The notes under the pieces are model-generated. The model was not told where the DNA came from, ran no database searches, and saw nothing but the letters and a program-made list of their open reading frames with translations. From contig CM029666.1 of NCBI GenBank assembly GCA_017311315.1, positions 34,916,749-34,980,748 of the forward strand: 64,000 nt of DNA, written 5' to 3'. The stretch's first letter is position 1. The number at the start of each line of letters is the position of its first letter. Below are positions 54,771-64,000 of this stretch, piece after piece. The position numbers and the translations under genes are program-made. The stretch comes from Dendrocalamus latiflorus. Its lineage: Eukaryota > Streptophyta > Magnoliopsida > Poales > Poaceae.

Positions 54771-56055
54771 TCTCTGACGCACTCAAGGACATCTTCTATG
54801 ACTCCGGCAATGACAACAAGGAGTTCCCGGGCCATTCTACGACACCTACGATACCTCTATGACCATTCCTTCAAGTAGTGTTCTGACGAACACTCATGAG
54901 GTAGAGGCAGCTACGACCACTATGACTTCTTCAACTACATCTACAACCACTCTTACACCACTTCACAGGCTCCTTGACATATTCAACAAAGTCATCCTCC
55001 TGAACAAGTGATCGGTGAGTTAAATGAAAGAGTTCTCCACAGTAGGTATAACTCCAATGCCTTAGATGCTCATTCTACATTCGTCTCCTCTTTTGAACCC
55101 CAAGATATAAGTCACACTTTATCTGATGGGTCTTGGATTAATGCCATGCATGAGGAATCAGAAAACTTTGAGCGTAATAAAATATGGCATTTGGTTTCAC
55201 CCCCTCATGGTCATAATGTTATTGGAACTAAATAGGTCTGTAAAAATAAACAGAGTGACGATGGTGTTGTTGTTCGGAATAAGGCTAGATTTGTGGCTCA
55301 AGGGTTTATCTAGGTAGAAGGTATTGATTTTGGTGAAACATTTGCATCTGTTGCTCAATTAGAAGCCATTAGAATCATGTTAGCTTTTACTGCATCAAAG
55401 GGTTTTAGACTATATCAAATGGATGTTAAAAGTGCTTTTTTAATGGATATATTGAGAAGGAAATTTATGTTAGACAACAACTTAGTTTTGAGAATCCTAA
55501 GTTTCCTGATCATGTCTACAAAATATCCAAAGTTTTATATGGTCTAAAATAAGCACCCAGGCATGGTATGATAGGCTTAAATCATATTTGCTAAAAAATA
55601 ACTTTCAAATGGGGTAGATAAGAGTTTGTTTACTCTCAAGTATGGCAATGATCTTTTACTCGTTCAGATTTATGTGGATGATATCATTTTTTGTGGTTCA
55701 TCTCATGCACTTGTTTTCAAGTATATAGACACTATGAGCAGAGAATTCAAGATGAGCATAATGGGAGAGCTCACATTCTTCCTAGGCTTTCATATCAAGC
55801 AATCTAAGTTGGGTACTTTTGTTCATCAAACTAAGTATACCAAAGATCTACTTCGTCACTTTGACGTGGGGACAGTCAAACCAATTTTCACACCCATGAG
55901 ATCTACAACTATATTGGATCTTGATGAACATGGAGAGCCTGTTGATCAAAAGAAATACAGAAGCATAATTGGCTCTTTTGTATCTCACCGCTTCAAAGCC
56001 ATACACACACTTTGCTGTATATTTGTGTGCTCATTTTCAAGCTTCCCCACATGAC
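54771..56055 (+). pseudogene. Copia reverse transcriptase (degenerate)
   Basis: RT begins with ERNKIWHLVSPPHGHNVIGTK and continues RNKARFVAQGF, GETFASVAQLEAIRIMLAF, YQMDVKSAF (about 55190-55440), the catalytic YVDDIIFCGS (about 55672-55700) and MGELTFFLGFHIKQS. Stops occur at about 55234 and 55312 and frameshifts near 55440 and 55610. Confidence 0.88.
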
Positions 56056-56520
56056 TCACATTGTCAAACGGTAAAATGAATTTTCAGATATCTTCAGTCA
56101 ACTTTGGAATTTGACCTATGGTACTCTTCTTCCTCATGTCTTACTCTTAGAGCTTATTCAGATGCAAATTTGGGGGTTGTCGAATTGATAGGAAGAGTAC
56201 TTCTGGCACATGCCACTTTTTACACATATTTCTTGTTGTATGGGTTTCTAGAAAAGAAGTGTCTGTTGCACTTTCCACTGCTGAGACCGAATTTGTAGCT
56301 ACTACCTCTTGCTGCACTCAATTGCTTTGAATAACAACTACTCTTAAGGATTTTGGCTTAAATTTGGATAGTGTTCCACTTTGTTGTGATAACACTAGTG
56401 CGATTAGTATTGCTAAAAATCATGTGCAACATTCAAGAACCAAACACATTGATATTGGCTACCATTTTCTTAGAGACTATGTTGGAAAAGGGAGATATCT
56501 TGCATTTCATTGATTTCGAT
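56056..56520 (+). pseudogene. Copia RNase H (degenerate)
   Basis: RAYSDANLGVVELIGR, then in another frame CCDNTSAISIAKN and HSRTKHIDIGYHFLRD, which are the usual last motifs of copia pol. No polypurine tract or LTR follows. Confidence 0.85.
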
Positions 56521-57305
56521 ATATACAGAAGAGAAGTTGAGTCTTGAGCATTTGCATTCATGAAAAGAGAATTGTAAGGTAATTGCATGTGTATGGAACT
56601 TGATGAAAATGAGCATATGAAAATGGAGATATTGATGGTTTAAGTTGAAATGTTAAAATGATGTTAATCTTGTCTATTATTCTACTTTGTACTTGCTGAG
56701 TCGTGGACTCACCCTTACTTATTTGTTGTTTTGGGTGAACATTGAAGGCGACATGCATAGGTGGTTGTAGCACATGGATAAATGCACTCTATAGCTCTTT
56801 ACCTCACATATTAGTACATCACCTTTGGTTATAAACATTTGAGCATCACTAATTATAATAATTGAATAACTTGTGGTTTCCCTTAGTTTTCTTAAATTCG
56901 TAATATTGCTAAATGATGTGTTGAATAGTTTGGTCTTATTTATGATACCCTTGGTATTTAATTGGTTCATATTAAGTTTAATATATGTTGCTTTATGCTG
57001 CTAAAATCTATATTTAAATTCGTATATAATATTGTTCTAGATATCTTTGTGACATTATTACCTGCTTATTGTTAAAAAATTTGTGGTGATAGTTGTTATC
57101 AGTGACATTTTGGACCTTTGTTAAGCTGGGTGTAACACTGGTTGAGTCATATCAAAGGTATGCCCACAAAATTGGAACTTGGCTTACAGTATCAATTGAT
57201 GTTCACAACAATGTACTAATAATTTGGTTTCATTCAAACTGATTTTTAGATTGATATTTACACCCACTTACCAATGTATATACATTTCTTTTGCTGAAGT
57301 TCTAG
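56521..57305. other. AT-rich DNA between the copia remnant and the zinc-protease pseudogene
   Basis: No gene, LTR or clear repeat recognised. Part may be intron of the pseudogene to the right. Confidence 0.4.
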
Positions 57306-58051
57306 AGGGACCAAGAGAAGTGACACCAAAGTTTTAAAGAAGATGACAGGCTTGGAAGGTGAGAATTGAGGCAATATCCCCTTTCTTCTGGCTATATTGT
57401 TCCTTGTTCAAAGATTTTAGTGGGTTGTACTTCTTTTTCCTATTAATCTCATATTGCAGTAATCCTTAGTGGTATATAGTTGTAACAGGCTAATAGAGCA
57501 ATTTCGAAGAACTTTTATTTCTTTTGTAACTCTCATCTTCTTGATATGTTACTTTTGTTAGCTACGGAGCTTGCACCAAAGATGTGGGGTCTCTCTAGAA
57601 ATTATCCCTATGTTTTGGTTACATTTCTTGGAGGTGTATCTGATCTACTAACTTTAGGAATTGACATATGACCTAACTTGGTAGCCATATTGGCGTTAGC
57701 AATAGCAGACGCGATTTTTATTGGTTGTACTTATCATGCACAAATCTCATGTTTCTGGCCTCCATACAAGCGCCGAATCCTTGTACATGAAGCAGGCCAT
57801 CTTCTTACTGGTATTGCTTTCCTTCAATTTCTACAACTTTGATCGCCTCAAGTTCCTGTATTGATGCAATTTTTACAATGCTATCTTTTACTTCTTAGAT
57901 TTCCATTATTTAATTTGGGCAACATCTAACTTATGCGATTCTAATTTGATATCGTAAGTCCTAACTTATGCGATTTTAATGTATCTAATGGGTTGCCCTA
58001 TACAAGGACTCATTTTGCATCCATTTGTGGCATTAGGAATGGGCATTCAAG
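57306..58051 (+). pseudogene. Multi-exon pseudogene of an HEAGH-type zinc-protease-like (M41/FtsH-related) plant protein
   Basis: Three exon pieces are visible. 57306-57358 (TKRSDTKVLKKMTGLE) ends at GAAG|GTGAGA. 57562-57810 follows a TTTTGTTAG acceptor with matching phase and holds TELAPKMWGLSRNYPYV, LALAIADAIF and then RRILVHEAGHLLT with the zinc-binding HExxH. 57980-58051 has YLMGCPIQGLILHPFVALGM. A TGA at 57669-57671 interrupts exon 2 (GIDI*PNLVAIL), and the acceptor of the third piece is AA, not AG, so it is not functional. Introns are retained, so it arose from DNA and not from a processed transcript. The family match is from memory of plant ATP-dependent Zn-protease-like proteins. Confidence 0.7.
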
Positions 58052-58273
58052 GCTAGGTACAACTATTATTAATTTGTATGTTATTGTTCTCTATTGTGTT
58101 TAATGTGTTCTTTTGTTGATTATCTTACGACGTAGTATAATTTATATCACTTGAAAACTTCACCGTCCTTTTCAAAGTTTTGCCTTGAGTTTTTTTCACT
58201 GTCCTTTTCAAAGTATGAAAAAGGGAGTCATGGTCCTGGAGATTTCACTCCTTTGCTTGGTCGATGTGCTATA

Positions 58274-58496
58274 GGGCCTGTTCTTTTTGGCTGCGGCTTG
58301 TGACTTTTGGGCTGTTTGTACGAGAGATTACAAAGTAACAGAAACTCACATGCGGTTTTTGCTTATATAAATGAAGTCACTAAAGTATATACTACAATTA
58401 ACTAATAGACCCTATCTTGAAAAAATACTCCGTTTAAAAGCTAGTTAATATAGAAAAGCCGAAAAGTAGCTTTTAGAAGCTGAAAAGAACAGGGCC
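58274..58496. mobile_element. Tourist-like MITE (223 bp)
   Basis: The ends are GGGCCTGTTCTTTTTGGCT and AGCTGAAAAGAACAGGGCC (inverted, one mismatch in the G/C run), flanked by a 3-bp ATA duplication (58271-58273 and 58497-58499). A 3-bp TWA-like target fits PIF/Harbinger-derived MITEs. No coding sequence. Confidence 0.75.
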
Positions 58497-58499
58497 ATA

Positions 58500-58777
58500 G
58501 TTTGGTCTTGAGTTCGTTTGTGATGGTTGGTGTTGGGTTTACTTACTAAATTGTGATGGAATTGCAGGAAGAGCAAGGGAGAAGAAGGTGAATTCAGCTC
58601 GGATGCCTACCGCTCGCCGATCCTTGGTAAAGCAGTGAGCTGAAGACGTAGCATAGGAGCATGATGGAAGAGGGGTAACAAGGAGAGGGGCGGAGCTCGG
58701 CTGGGAGCTGTAGGACCGGAAAGGTAACAGAGGGAGTGAATGGTGCCAATTAAAATTTTCCCCAAGTATTGTGGATT
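58500..58777. other. Short intergenic segment before repeat copy B
   Basis: No supported gene. It has a purine-rich plus strand (GGAAGAGCAAGGGAGAAGAAG). Confidence 0.4.
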
Positions 58778-60759
58778 CTATTCTCAAATAATTATAGAGT
58801 TACTGAAAACCAAATCTGCAGCAAAAAAATCCACAACAAACCAATCAATAACAAAAAATCTTGAATAACTCAGCGCTGGAGGTCTGACCACCAACCAGGG
58901 GGTGGTCTGACCGCCAACCATGGGGCGGTATGACCTCTATTCGGGCAGTCTGTTCATTAACCGTAATTTCAGGCAAATTAACAGTAAAATCAACATGGTT
59001 GTGAGATTTTAAATCCACGTAACTTTTGATTGGATGATCCAAAAACCATGAAACTTTGTACACCTCTTGCTTAAGGTGTCAGAAACCTATTCCATCCATG
59101 GATTGTAAAAACACACGTCAAAGTTCAGACCTTTTTATTTAAGCAAGGATGCCCTAGAAATGACTTAGATCCAAAATCGGTGATCAATACTTGCTTGTGA
59201 GTAGAGGATAGCCAAGATGACTTTGGGTATATTTCCACATGTCACAACAAGCTAGAACACCGAAGAAATCACTACAAAAATACTCAGATCAAGAAATCAC
59301 TTGGAAAATAAAAAATTATGCAAAAACCAAGTTTCTTGATGAACTTGCTACCAAAGTGTCTAGATGGGTGCAGGATGATTTCTAGAGGTTCTATCTCTTA
59401 TAGATCCTTAGCATAGCAAGATCAAGAAAGGGTGAAGGGGGAGGAAAACCAACTAAAACAAGAGCAAATCAATCAAATAGAGAGATAGCCATGGCGAAGA
59501 TCAAAGATTGATTCTATTGCTACTTAAGGGGAAAGTTTTATAGCCACTTCACCTTGGAAGATAGATAACACATCTAGCACTCAAAACCCTAACCCTAAAA
59601 CAAGATAGCACAAGAGATGTGGGTTGGATAGTTAACCACATATCTCCATCCCAACCCCTTTTTATAGATGGGTTAGCCAGCCACATCCACTCCTTAGTGA
59701 TTACTATCTATTTAGCACAATGGAGAAAACTCGTTAACCCCACACATATTTTATTCACACATGTTCACTTATGCACGCTTTTCAAAGCACATAAGCCCGA
59801 GTCCACTAAATCCTTAGCATTGATCCATCTTGATCAAATCAGCTTCACCTTAACCTAAACCGCTCTCTAAAGCGCCACTCACGCACCGCAGTTTTGATCC
59901 AAGGTAGTTTCTTGTATTTTGGTTAAACTACCAAAATACCCTTCGTTGACCTGGTCATCAACATCCATTGCAAGCAATCAACATGCTTGCCACATATAGG
60001 TGCACCGCTAGCTTTTCATGTATCACCAAGTCTCTCTCGTCCCGATTCCACCGAACCACAACTCAGTTGGACCATCCAAGCCACATGGTGGAATCCCGTC
60101 GCTCAAACTTGCCTTCAACATTGCTCGACTTTCTCGTGCCATATTTGAGCTTACCGTCGCACCCCGTATTCTTGATCATTCTGGGCCTCAGCTCCTCCAT
60201 GAGCTTAGCTCTGATCCTCACCGTTGACCATGGTTGACTCTAAGCGATTCTGCATATCCAAAGATGAAGAAATTATTTTCGTGCACAAATTCTTCACAAC
60301 TTGACCCACGTACCTGTAACATAGCACATAAACATAAAACCATTGACCTTACTCACCATAACTCATTCCTCAACTCAAAATACATAAATTCCAAAAGTTA
60401 CCTGAGCTAGACATTCCTCACCCGGTCAGACCGCCAACCCTGGGGCGGTCAGAATGCTGATATAGGCCGATCTAACCGATACCGCCAAGCAGTCAGACCA
60501 CTGAGATATGGGTCGATCTGACCGTCCACTAAGACAGTCTAACCACTGACACTAACTGGTCAGATCAGTGCATCGATGTCGATCTAACTGGCATCAGCTG
60601 GCCGACCAACAAGCATGCAAATAATTTCCCATCGGCTAGCCGACCAACAAGCATGCAAATAATTTTCCCATGCAAATTATTTTCCAACCATCTCAATTGC
60701 AATTATTTATCATAACATAAACTAGGATCTTTTCATGTGGTCCTTCAGGAGCCCTAACA
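58778..60759 (-). repeat. Long dispersed repeat, copy B, extending to an LTR-like end TGTTAGGGCTCC
   Basis: 58778-59950 matches copy A (44258-45468) in the same orientation. Copy B then continues with further GGTCAGACCGCC/TCTGACCG motifs (60420-60560). On the minus strand it would start TGTTAGGGCTCC at 60759 and carry TATAAAAAGGGG near 59650, which fits an LTR promoter. A complete element or solo LTR cannot be proven because the other edge is not clear. Confidence 0.6.
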
Positions 60760-60939
60760 GAGTCGATGGCGTGGCGCAGGCGGAACTTAGACGTGATGGT
60801 TTGATACACTTAGATAATATGATTTTTTTTTCAATTTGTAGCAACGTACCAACATTCGCTAGTTTGCATAAAGACTGCTTACAACTTGCAAAAAGTTCTG
60901 AGAGAGAAGCACGAGGATTGAAATTTGCGCATGCGACCT

Positions 60940-61250
60940 ACAAGATGCAGGAGCATGATACCTGGAGCTCACCTGAGCGGTTGATTCGACCGGAGGGCGA
61001 CCGAGGCGAGTCGGCGACGAGCTCAGGCGGCGGCGCGGGGAGGCCACCGTGGCGGGGTCGCGTCGGCGGACGAGAGCATAAGCCGGTGGTTGGGAGGCTT
61101 CGGGTGGTGGAGGTGTCGCTCCCACCGCGCTGAATTGACTCGGGACTGACCGAGGAAGAAGCGGCGGCGGCAATGGCAGCGGCCGGCCGGAAGAGAAGAC
61201 GGAGAGGGGCTGCCGTTTCAAGCGGCGATTTCTCAATTCCTTGCGTGGGG
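60940..61250 (-). other. First-exon-like GC-rich segment with splice donor CTCAG|GTGAGC
   Basis: On the minus strand this is CG-rich, CT-rich leader-type sequence ending in the strong donor CGCTCAG|GTGAGCTCC (about 60972). It is followed by AT-rich intron-like DNA that is cut at 60759 by the LTR-like repeat. It looks like the 5' UTR exon of a host gene whose remaining exons are separated or lost. No protein is assigned. Confidence 0.45.
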
Positions 61251-61260
61251 AGGCCGTGGA

Positions 61261-61623
61261 CTACAGGGGGCGTCCCACCGCGCCCTTGCTCCCTCCCTCT
61301 CCCATCTGGCCACCGGCGCCGGCGGGGCGGCAGGGCCCGAGGAGCAGCGGCGCGAGGGAGGAGGCGAGCTCGTCGAACTCGACGGTGCCGTTGCCGTCGG
61401 CGTCCATGGCGGCGATGAGGCCGTGGATCTCGTCCCCCGTGGTGGGGCGCAGACCGAGCGAGCGGAGGAGCACGGCGATCTCTAGCTTGGTGAGGCTGCC
61501 GTCGCCGTCGAGGTTGAAGCGGAGGAAGAGCTCGCGGAGCTGCCACAGCTGCTCGTCCCGGAGCCGTGTTCGCCCGCCGTCGGCCGAGGCGAGATCCTTG
61601 CCGCCGGCGCCGGGGAGGGACAT
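61261..61623 (-). pseudogene. Truncated calmodulin-like protein (CML) fragment, two EF-hands
   Basis: ATG at 61623 gives MSLPGAGGKDLASADGG and a 120-residue frame. EF-hand 1 has loop NLDGDGSLTKLE (first position Asn in place of Asp), followed by LLRSLGLRPTTGDEIHGL. EF-hand 2 has loop DADGNGTVEFDE. After SSLAPLLLGPCRP the similarity stops and unrelated GC-rich sequence (GGQMGEGGSKGAVGRPL) leads to a TAG. Plant CMLs normally have four EF-hands, so the C-terminal half is missing. This could be a first exon whose partners are lost or an unrecognised gene with an intron here; I favour a fragment because the neighbouring DNA is a different leader exon. Confidence 0.6.
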
Positions 61624-61639
61624 GGGTGCCGAGCGCTTC

Positions 61640-62536
61640 GCGCGGGTCGTCATCGTCGTCGCGTGCCGAATGGGAGGTGGGACCGGCTGGATAATACCCC
61701 AGGTTAAATCCCTGAAAATGCAAAATCCCTGAAAATGGCAAAACAAAGGACAATATACTCAAGTTTGTGGCATAATAACAAAGCCACTTAAGTATGTGGC
61801 AAATGAGAGGATGACACTTAAGTTTGTGGCATGAGAGCAATTTTCCCTTGTTTTGGTAAAATTTTCTATACGATTTCTATTCATGAGAATTGATATGTGG
61901 TTGTGTGGTACCCCTTCAGTTAGTAATGTCCAGTCTGGGATGCAATTTTTTTATTTTTGTGGAACCAACTCGAGCTCCTGATCTGGTCTCCAATTTCTGA
62001 AATTTTCATTGTGTGATGTATTACAGAAAGCAACTGCAAGAAACAGTATCAGGTTGCTGACCAACTGCATCAGATTCACAGCAACAATAATTGAATGGAT
62101 GGGTTGATTGATGCAATGAGCCTGTGTTGGATCCTGATACAACCGGTACATACAAGCAGACAAGTGTCAGATTCTTGGAAGAACCAATACAAGCAGTCAA
62201 CACCTCTTCTTGCCTTCCAACTTGTTCTTGACAAGCATTCTGAAGCATCCATTATTTACAGAAAAATGAACATTCAATTGGGACATGTTCTTGACAGAAG
62301 ATAATAGGAATAAATAAATTGGTCCAGAACTGAATAACAAAATCCAAACTGAATAGTTTCAAAATTGAACAGTAGAGCACAAATTGTCCACATGAAAACT
62401 TTACGAGCAGTCACCATTGAAATAGAGGACATGTCCGCAAGGAATGGTTCTCACAGGACTATATAAAGGGTGCCCATACACAAATTTGTCCACATGACTA
62501 CATAAATTGTTTCACAAACACATAAATTGAAAAAAG
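61640..62536. other. Upstream DNA of the CML fragment and AT-rich intergenic
   Basis: 61745-61830 has three spaced copies of CTTAAGTTTGTGGCA/CTTAAGTATGTGGCA. The remainder is AT-rich without a supported frame. Confidence 0.5.
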
Positions 62537-62600
62537 CTACTCAAAAGCACCAGCAATCCATTCTTTGCAAAACTCACTGTCTTGAAAGATTAGATGAACC
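62537..62600 (-). other. Possible terminal exon (acceptor TTTTTCCTGCAG then short frame)
   Basis: On the minus strand a good polypyrimidine tract and CTGCAG precede a frame reading VHLIFQDSEFCKEWIAGAFE and a TAG. It might be the last exon of a gene whose earlier exons lie beyond the MITE to the right. No family recognised. Confidence 0.25.
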
Positions 62601-62681
62601 CTGCAGGAAAAATGGAATGCCAGTACTCTTGAAACTTGAGGGATAGGCTGATAGCAAATAAAAGAACAAATTACGTGAAAG

Positions 62682-63268
62682 TAGGGGTAAAAACAGATCG
62701 AATACGGACGGATAATGACTTTGCCATATTTATCTTTATATTTTTCTCCCGATACAGATACGAATACAGATATTCTGGATACGAATAATGTCAAATACAA
62801 ATACGGAGCGAATACAAATCGAATCGAATACGGTCACGGATGTTTCTCGGAACATGAAAACCCTTTAAATTGTACGCACAAAATGAACAAAAAACATAAC
62901 TAGTTTATTGGATCTAAACATTTGTGAAGAACATTTATAAATTCTTCATAGAGGCTAAGGTTCCTTCTCTAATTCCATATATTAATGTATATGTTAATGT
63001 ATGATGGGCTACTAAAGTATCTTGTAAATGGGCTGGACTGAAATAGATGATGTAGGCTGCGAATATCCGGTTCCTGAATATCCGGATAATCCAGATCCGT
63101 ATTCATATTCGATGGATAGTGAGCTACCAAATATGTATTCGTATCCGACAGAGAAAATCCGTATTCGTTTATGATCCGATACTATCCGACAAATATCTAA
63201 GTTGACATAATCCGTATTCGAAAATTGTCTAGATCGATCAGAAACTATCCGATATGTTTTCACCCCTA
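62682..63268. mobile_element. hAT-type non-autonomous element / MITE (587 bp)
   Basis: The ends are TAGGGGTAAAAACAGATCG and (reverse strand) TAGGGGTGAAAACATATCGG. An imperfect 8-bp duplication flanks them: CGTGAAAG at 62674-62681 and CCTGAAAG at 63269-63276. Inner DNA is full of ATTCG/CGAATACGGA and TATCCG/CGGATA motifs in both orientations, as in hAT subterminal regions. No transposase. Confidence 0.75.
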
Positions 63269-63276
63269 CCTGAAAG

Positions 63277-63600
63277 TATCACACATATCTCAATGGAAAA
63301 CCTTTGCGTGTGGCTTCTTCTTCTCCAATCATGTTCGTTGGGGATGGCCAGTGGAGGGCGTGATGGGATGGCCATGGGGCGGCGCGGCTCGATGGGTAGG
63401 AGCGACGCGCAGCAGAATAGGTGGGGGCATCAGCGTAGCGGCTAGGGCAACAAGAAGCTCACCTCTCCCCTAACCCTACCCTGCCTTCGATTTGGAAATG
63501 GGGAGGAGACGACGATGGGTTCGAGTAAGACGATCGAACAGGAGGGCATTTTCGCAAAGAATCAAGTGCTCGGGAGAGGGGAGGGGGGTTCGCAAAACAT
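63277..63600. other. GC-richer segment, possible minus-strand 5' exon
   Basis: The minus strand shows leader-like CCTCCCC, TTCCAAATCG and GGGTTAGGG sequence and an ATG near 63336 followed by a short frame to CGCAAAG|GTTTTC. Not enough to call a gene. Confidence 0.25.
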
Positions 63601-64000
63601 GTGTGCCTGAACCGGTACAAAGTAAGCCTAATATTGTACTGGCCCAAATACCGACAAATACCGGTTATACCGGCTTTGATACTGGTCAAATACCGGCCGG
63701 TACTGGCAAAATTGAAAATATTGTCTATTGAATTGATAATATTATCAATTGAACTATATGTTATATTTGATTATATTACTATGTATTTAAAATAATATTA
63801 CAAGTGATATTTGATGTGCATATAATTAAACAAATATATACTTATAAATATATACTCGTATTATTGTACTAAATCCGAAACGGTATGTCGGTATGGACCG
63901 GTATCGGAATGTACCATTTCAAGAATCAAATCAGTATAACTTCCGATACGATATAAACAATTTTAGATGGGATAGCCTGCTTGCATATGGACGGCCCATT
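63601..64000. other. ACCGGTA-rich, AT-rich segment at the window end (probable DNA-transposon sequence)
   Basis: ACCGGTA/TACCGG motifs cluster at 63609-63710 and 63880-63920 on either side of an AT-rich core, a layout like hAT subterminal repeats. The element's ends cannot be placed and may lie outside the window. Confidence 0.35.

Larger units (their letters stand above)
47179..56520 (+). mobile_element. Decayed SIRE/Maximus-like Ty1/copia element, interrupted by MULE-2
   Basis: Plus-strand gag, protease, integrase, RT and RNase H follow in copia order, each with stops or shifts. Gag is followed by a long coiled-coil region typical of SIRE-type elements. Integrase is split at 50366 by MULE-2 and resumes at 54151. 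No 3' LTR is recognised after 56520. Confidence 0.88.

Noticed and set aside
44231..60764. GAGTC at 44231-44235 and 60760-60764 as a 5-bp TSD of a 16.5-kb element
   Set aside because: At the left site the adjoining bases are not an LTR edge (no TG/CA at the right place). A 5-mer match in this span is expected by chance.

Overview
This is nuclear DNA of a flowering plant, almost certainly a grass (Poaceae). The evidence is nested long LTR retrotransposons, Mutator-like elements, CACTA ends with internal CCGTCTGTGATA hairpins, MITEs, and very GC-rich first-exon-like segments beside AT-rich intergenic DNA. A rice relative is plausible, but nothing in the window proves the species. I found no rRNA, tRNA or CRISPR, and only one host gene that looks intact. 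Most of the window is layered transposon insertions.

Layout, left to right. 1-10409: a very young Ty3/gypsy chromovirus on the minus strand with one open gag-pol frame, whose far LTR is cut by the window edge. It sits in a CACTA element whose right end is at 12460. That CACTA element sits in a decayed Ty1/copia element (12461-29440). The copia element is split a second time by a 14.5-kb non-autonomous LTR element (13516-28028, TSD CCCAA). This element has no gag or pol and is mostly tandem arrays: about 100 copies of a 96-bp unit built of three hairpins, an orientation switch at 17281, ~1.6-kb higher-order repeats, and two blocks of a 58-bp repeat.

30817-36244: a Mutator-like element (MULE-1, 10-bp TSD) carrying a MURA-type transposase with one in-frame TAA and a two-exon GRF-zinc-finger gene. 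37069-37813: a two-exon host gene for a secreted protein with four Cys triplets and a Lys/Pro/Gly-rich tail. 39697-42259: a 5'-truncated LINE with a 14-bp TSD. 43440-43827: an internally deleted hAT-like transposase remnant. 45477-56520: a decayed SIRE-like copia element.

Inside that copia element, at 50367-54140, lies a second MULE (MULE-2, 10-bp TSD). Its ends and 5' leader architecture match MULE-1, but its gene is a six-exon plant-mobile-domain gene interrupted by one TAG. To the right are a multi-exon pseudogene with an HEAGH zinc-protease motif (57306-58051), a Tourist-like MITE, a long LTR-like repeat also present near 44.3-45.5 kb, a truncated calmodulin-like gene fragment (61261-61623), and a hAT-type MITE (62682-63268).

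The best candidates for something little described are the hairpin-built, higher-order-repeat minisatellite inside an LTR retrotransposon, and the shared MULE chassis (terminal GTCGCC hairpins, GA-rich leader exon, leader intron) carrying two unrelated genes. All calls come from reading the sequence; no database search was run.
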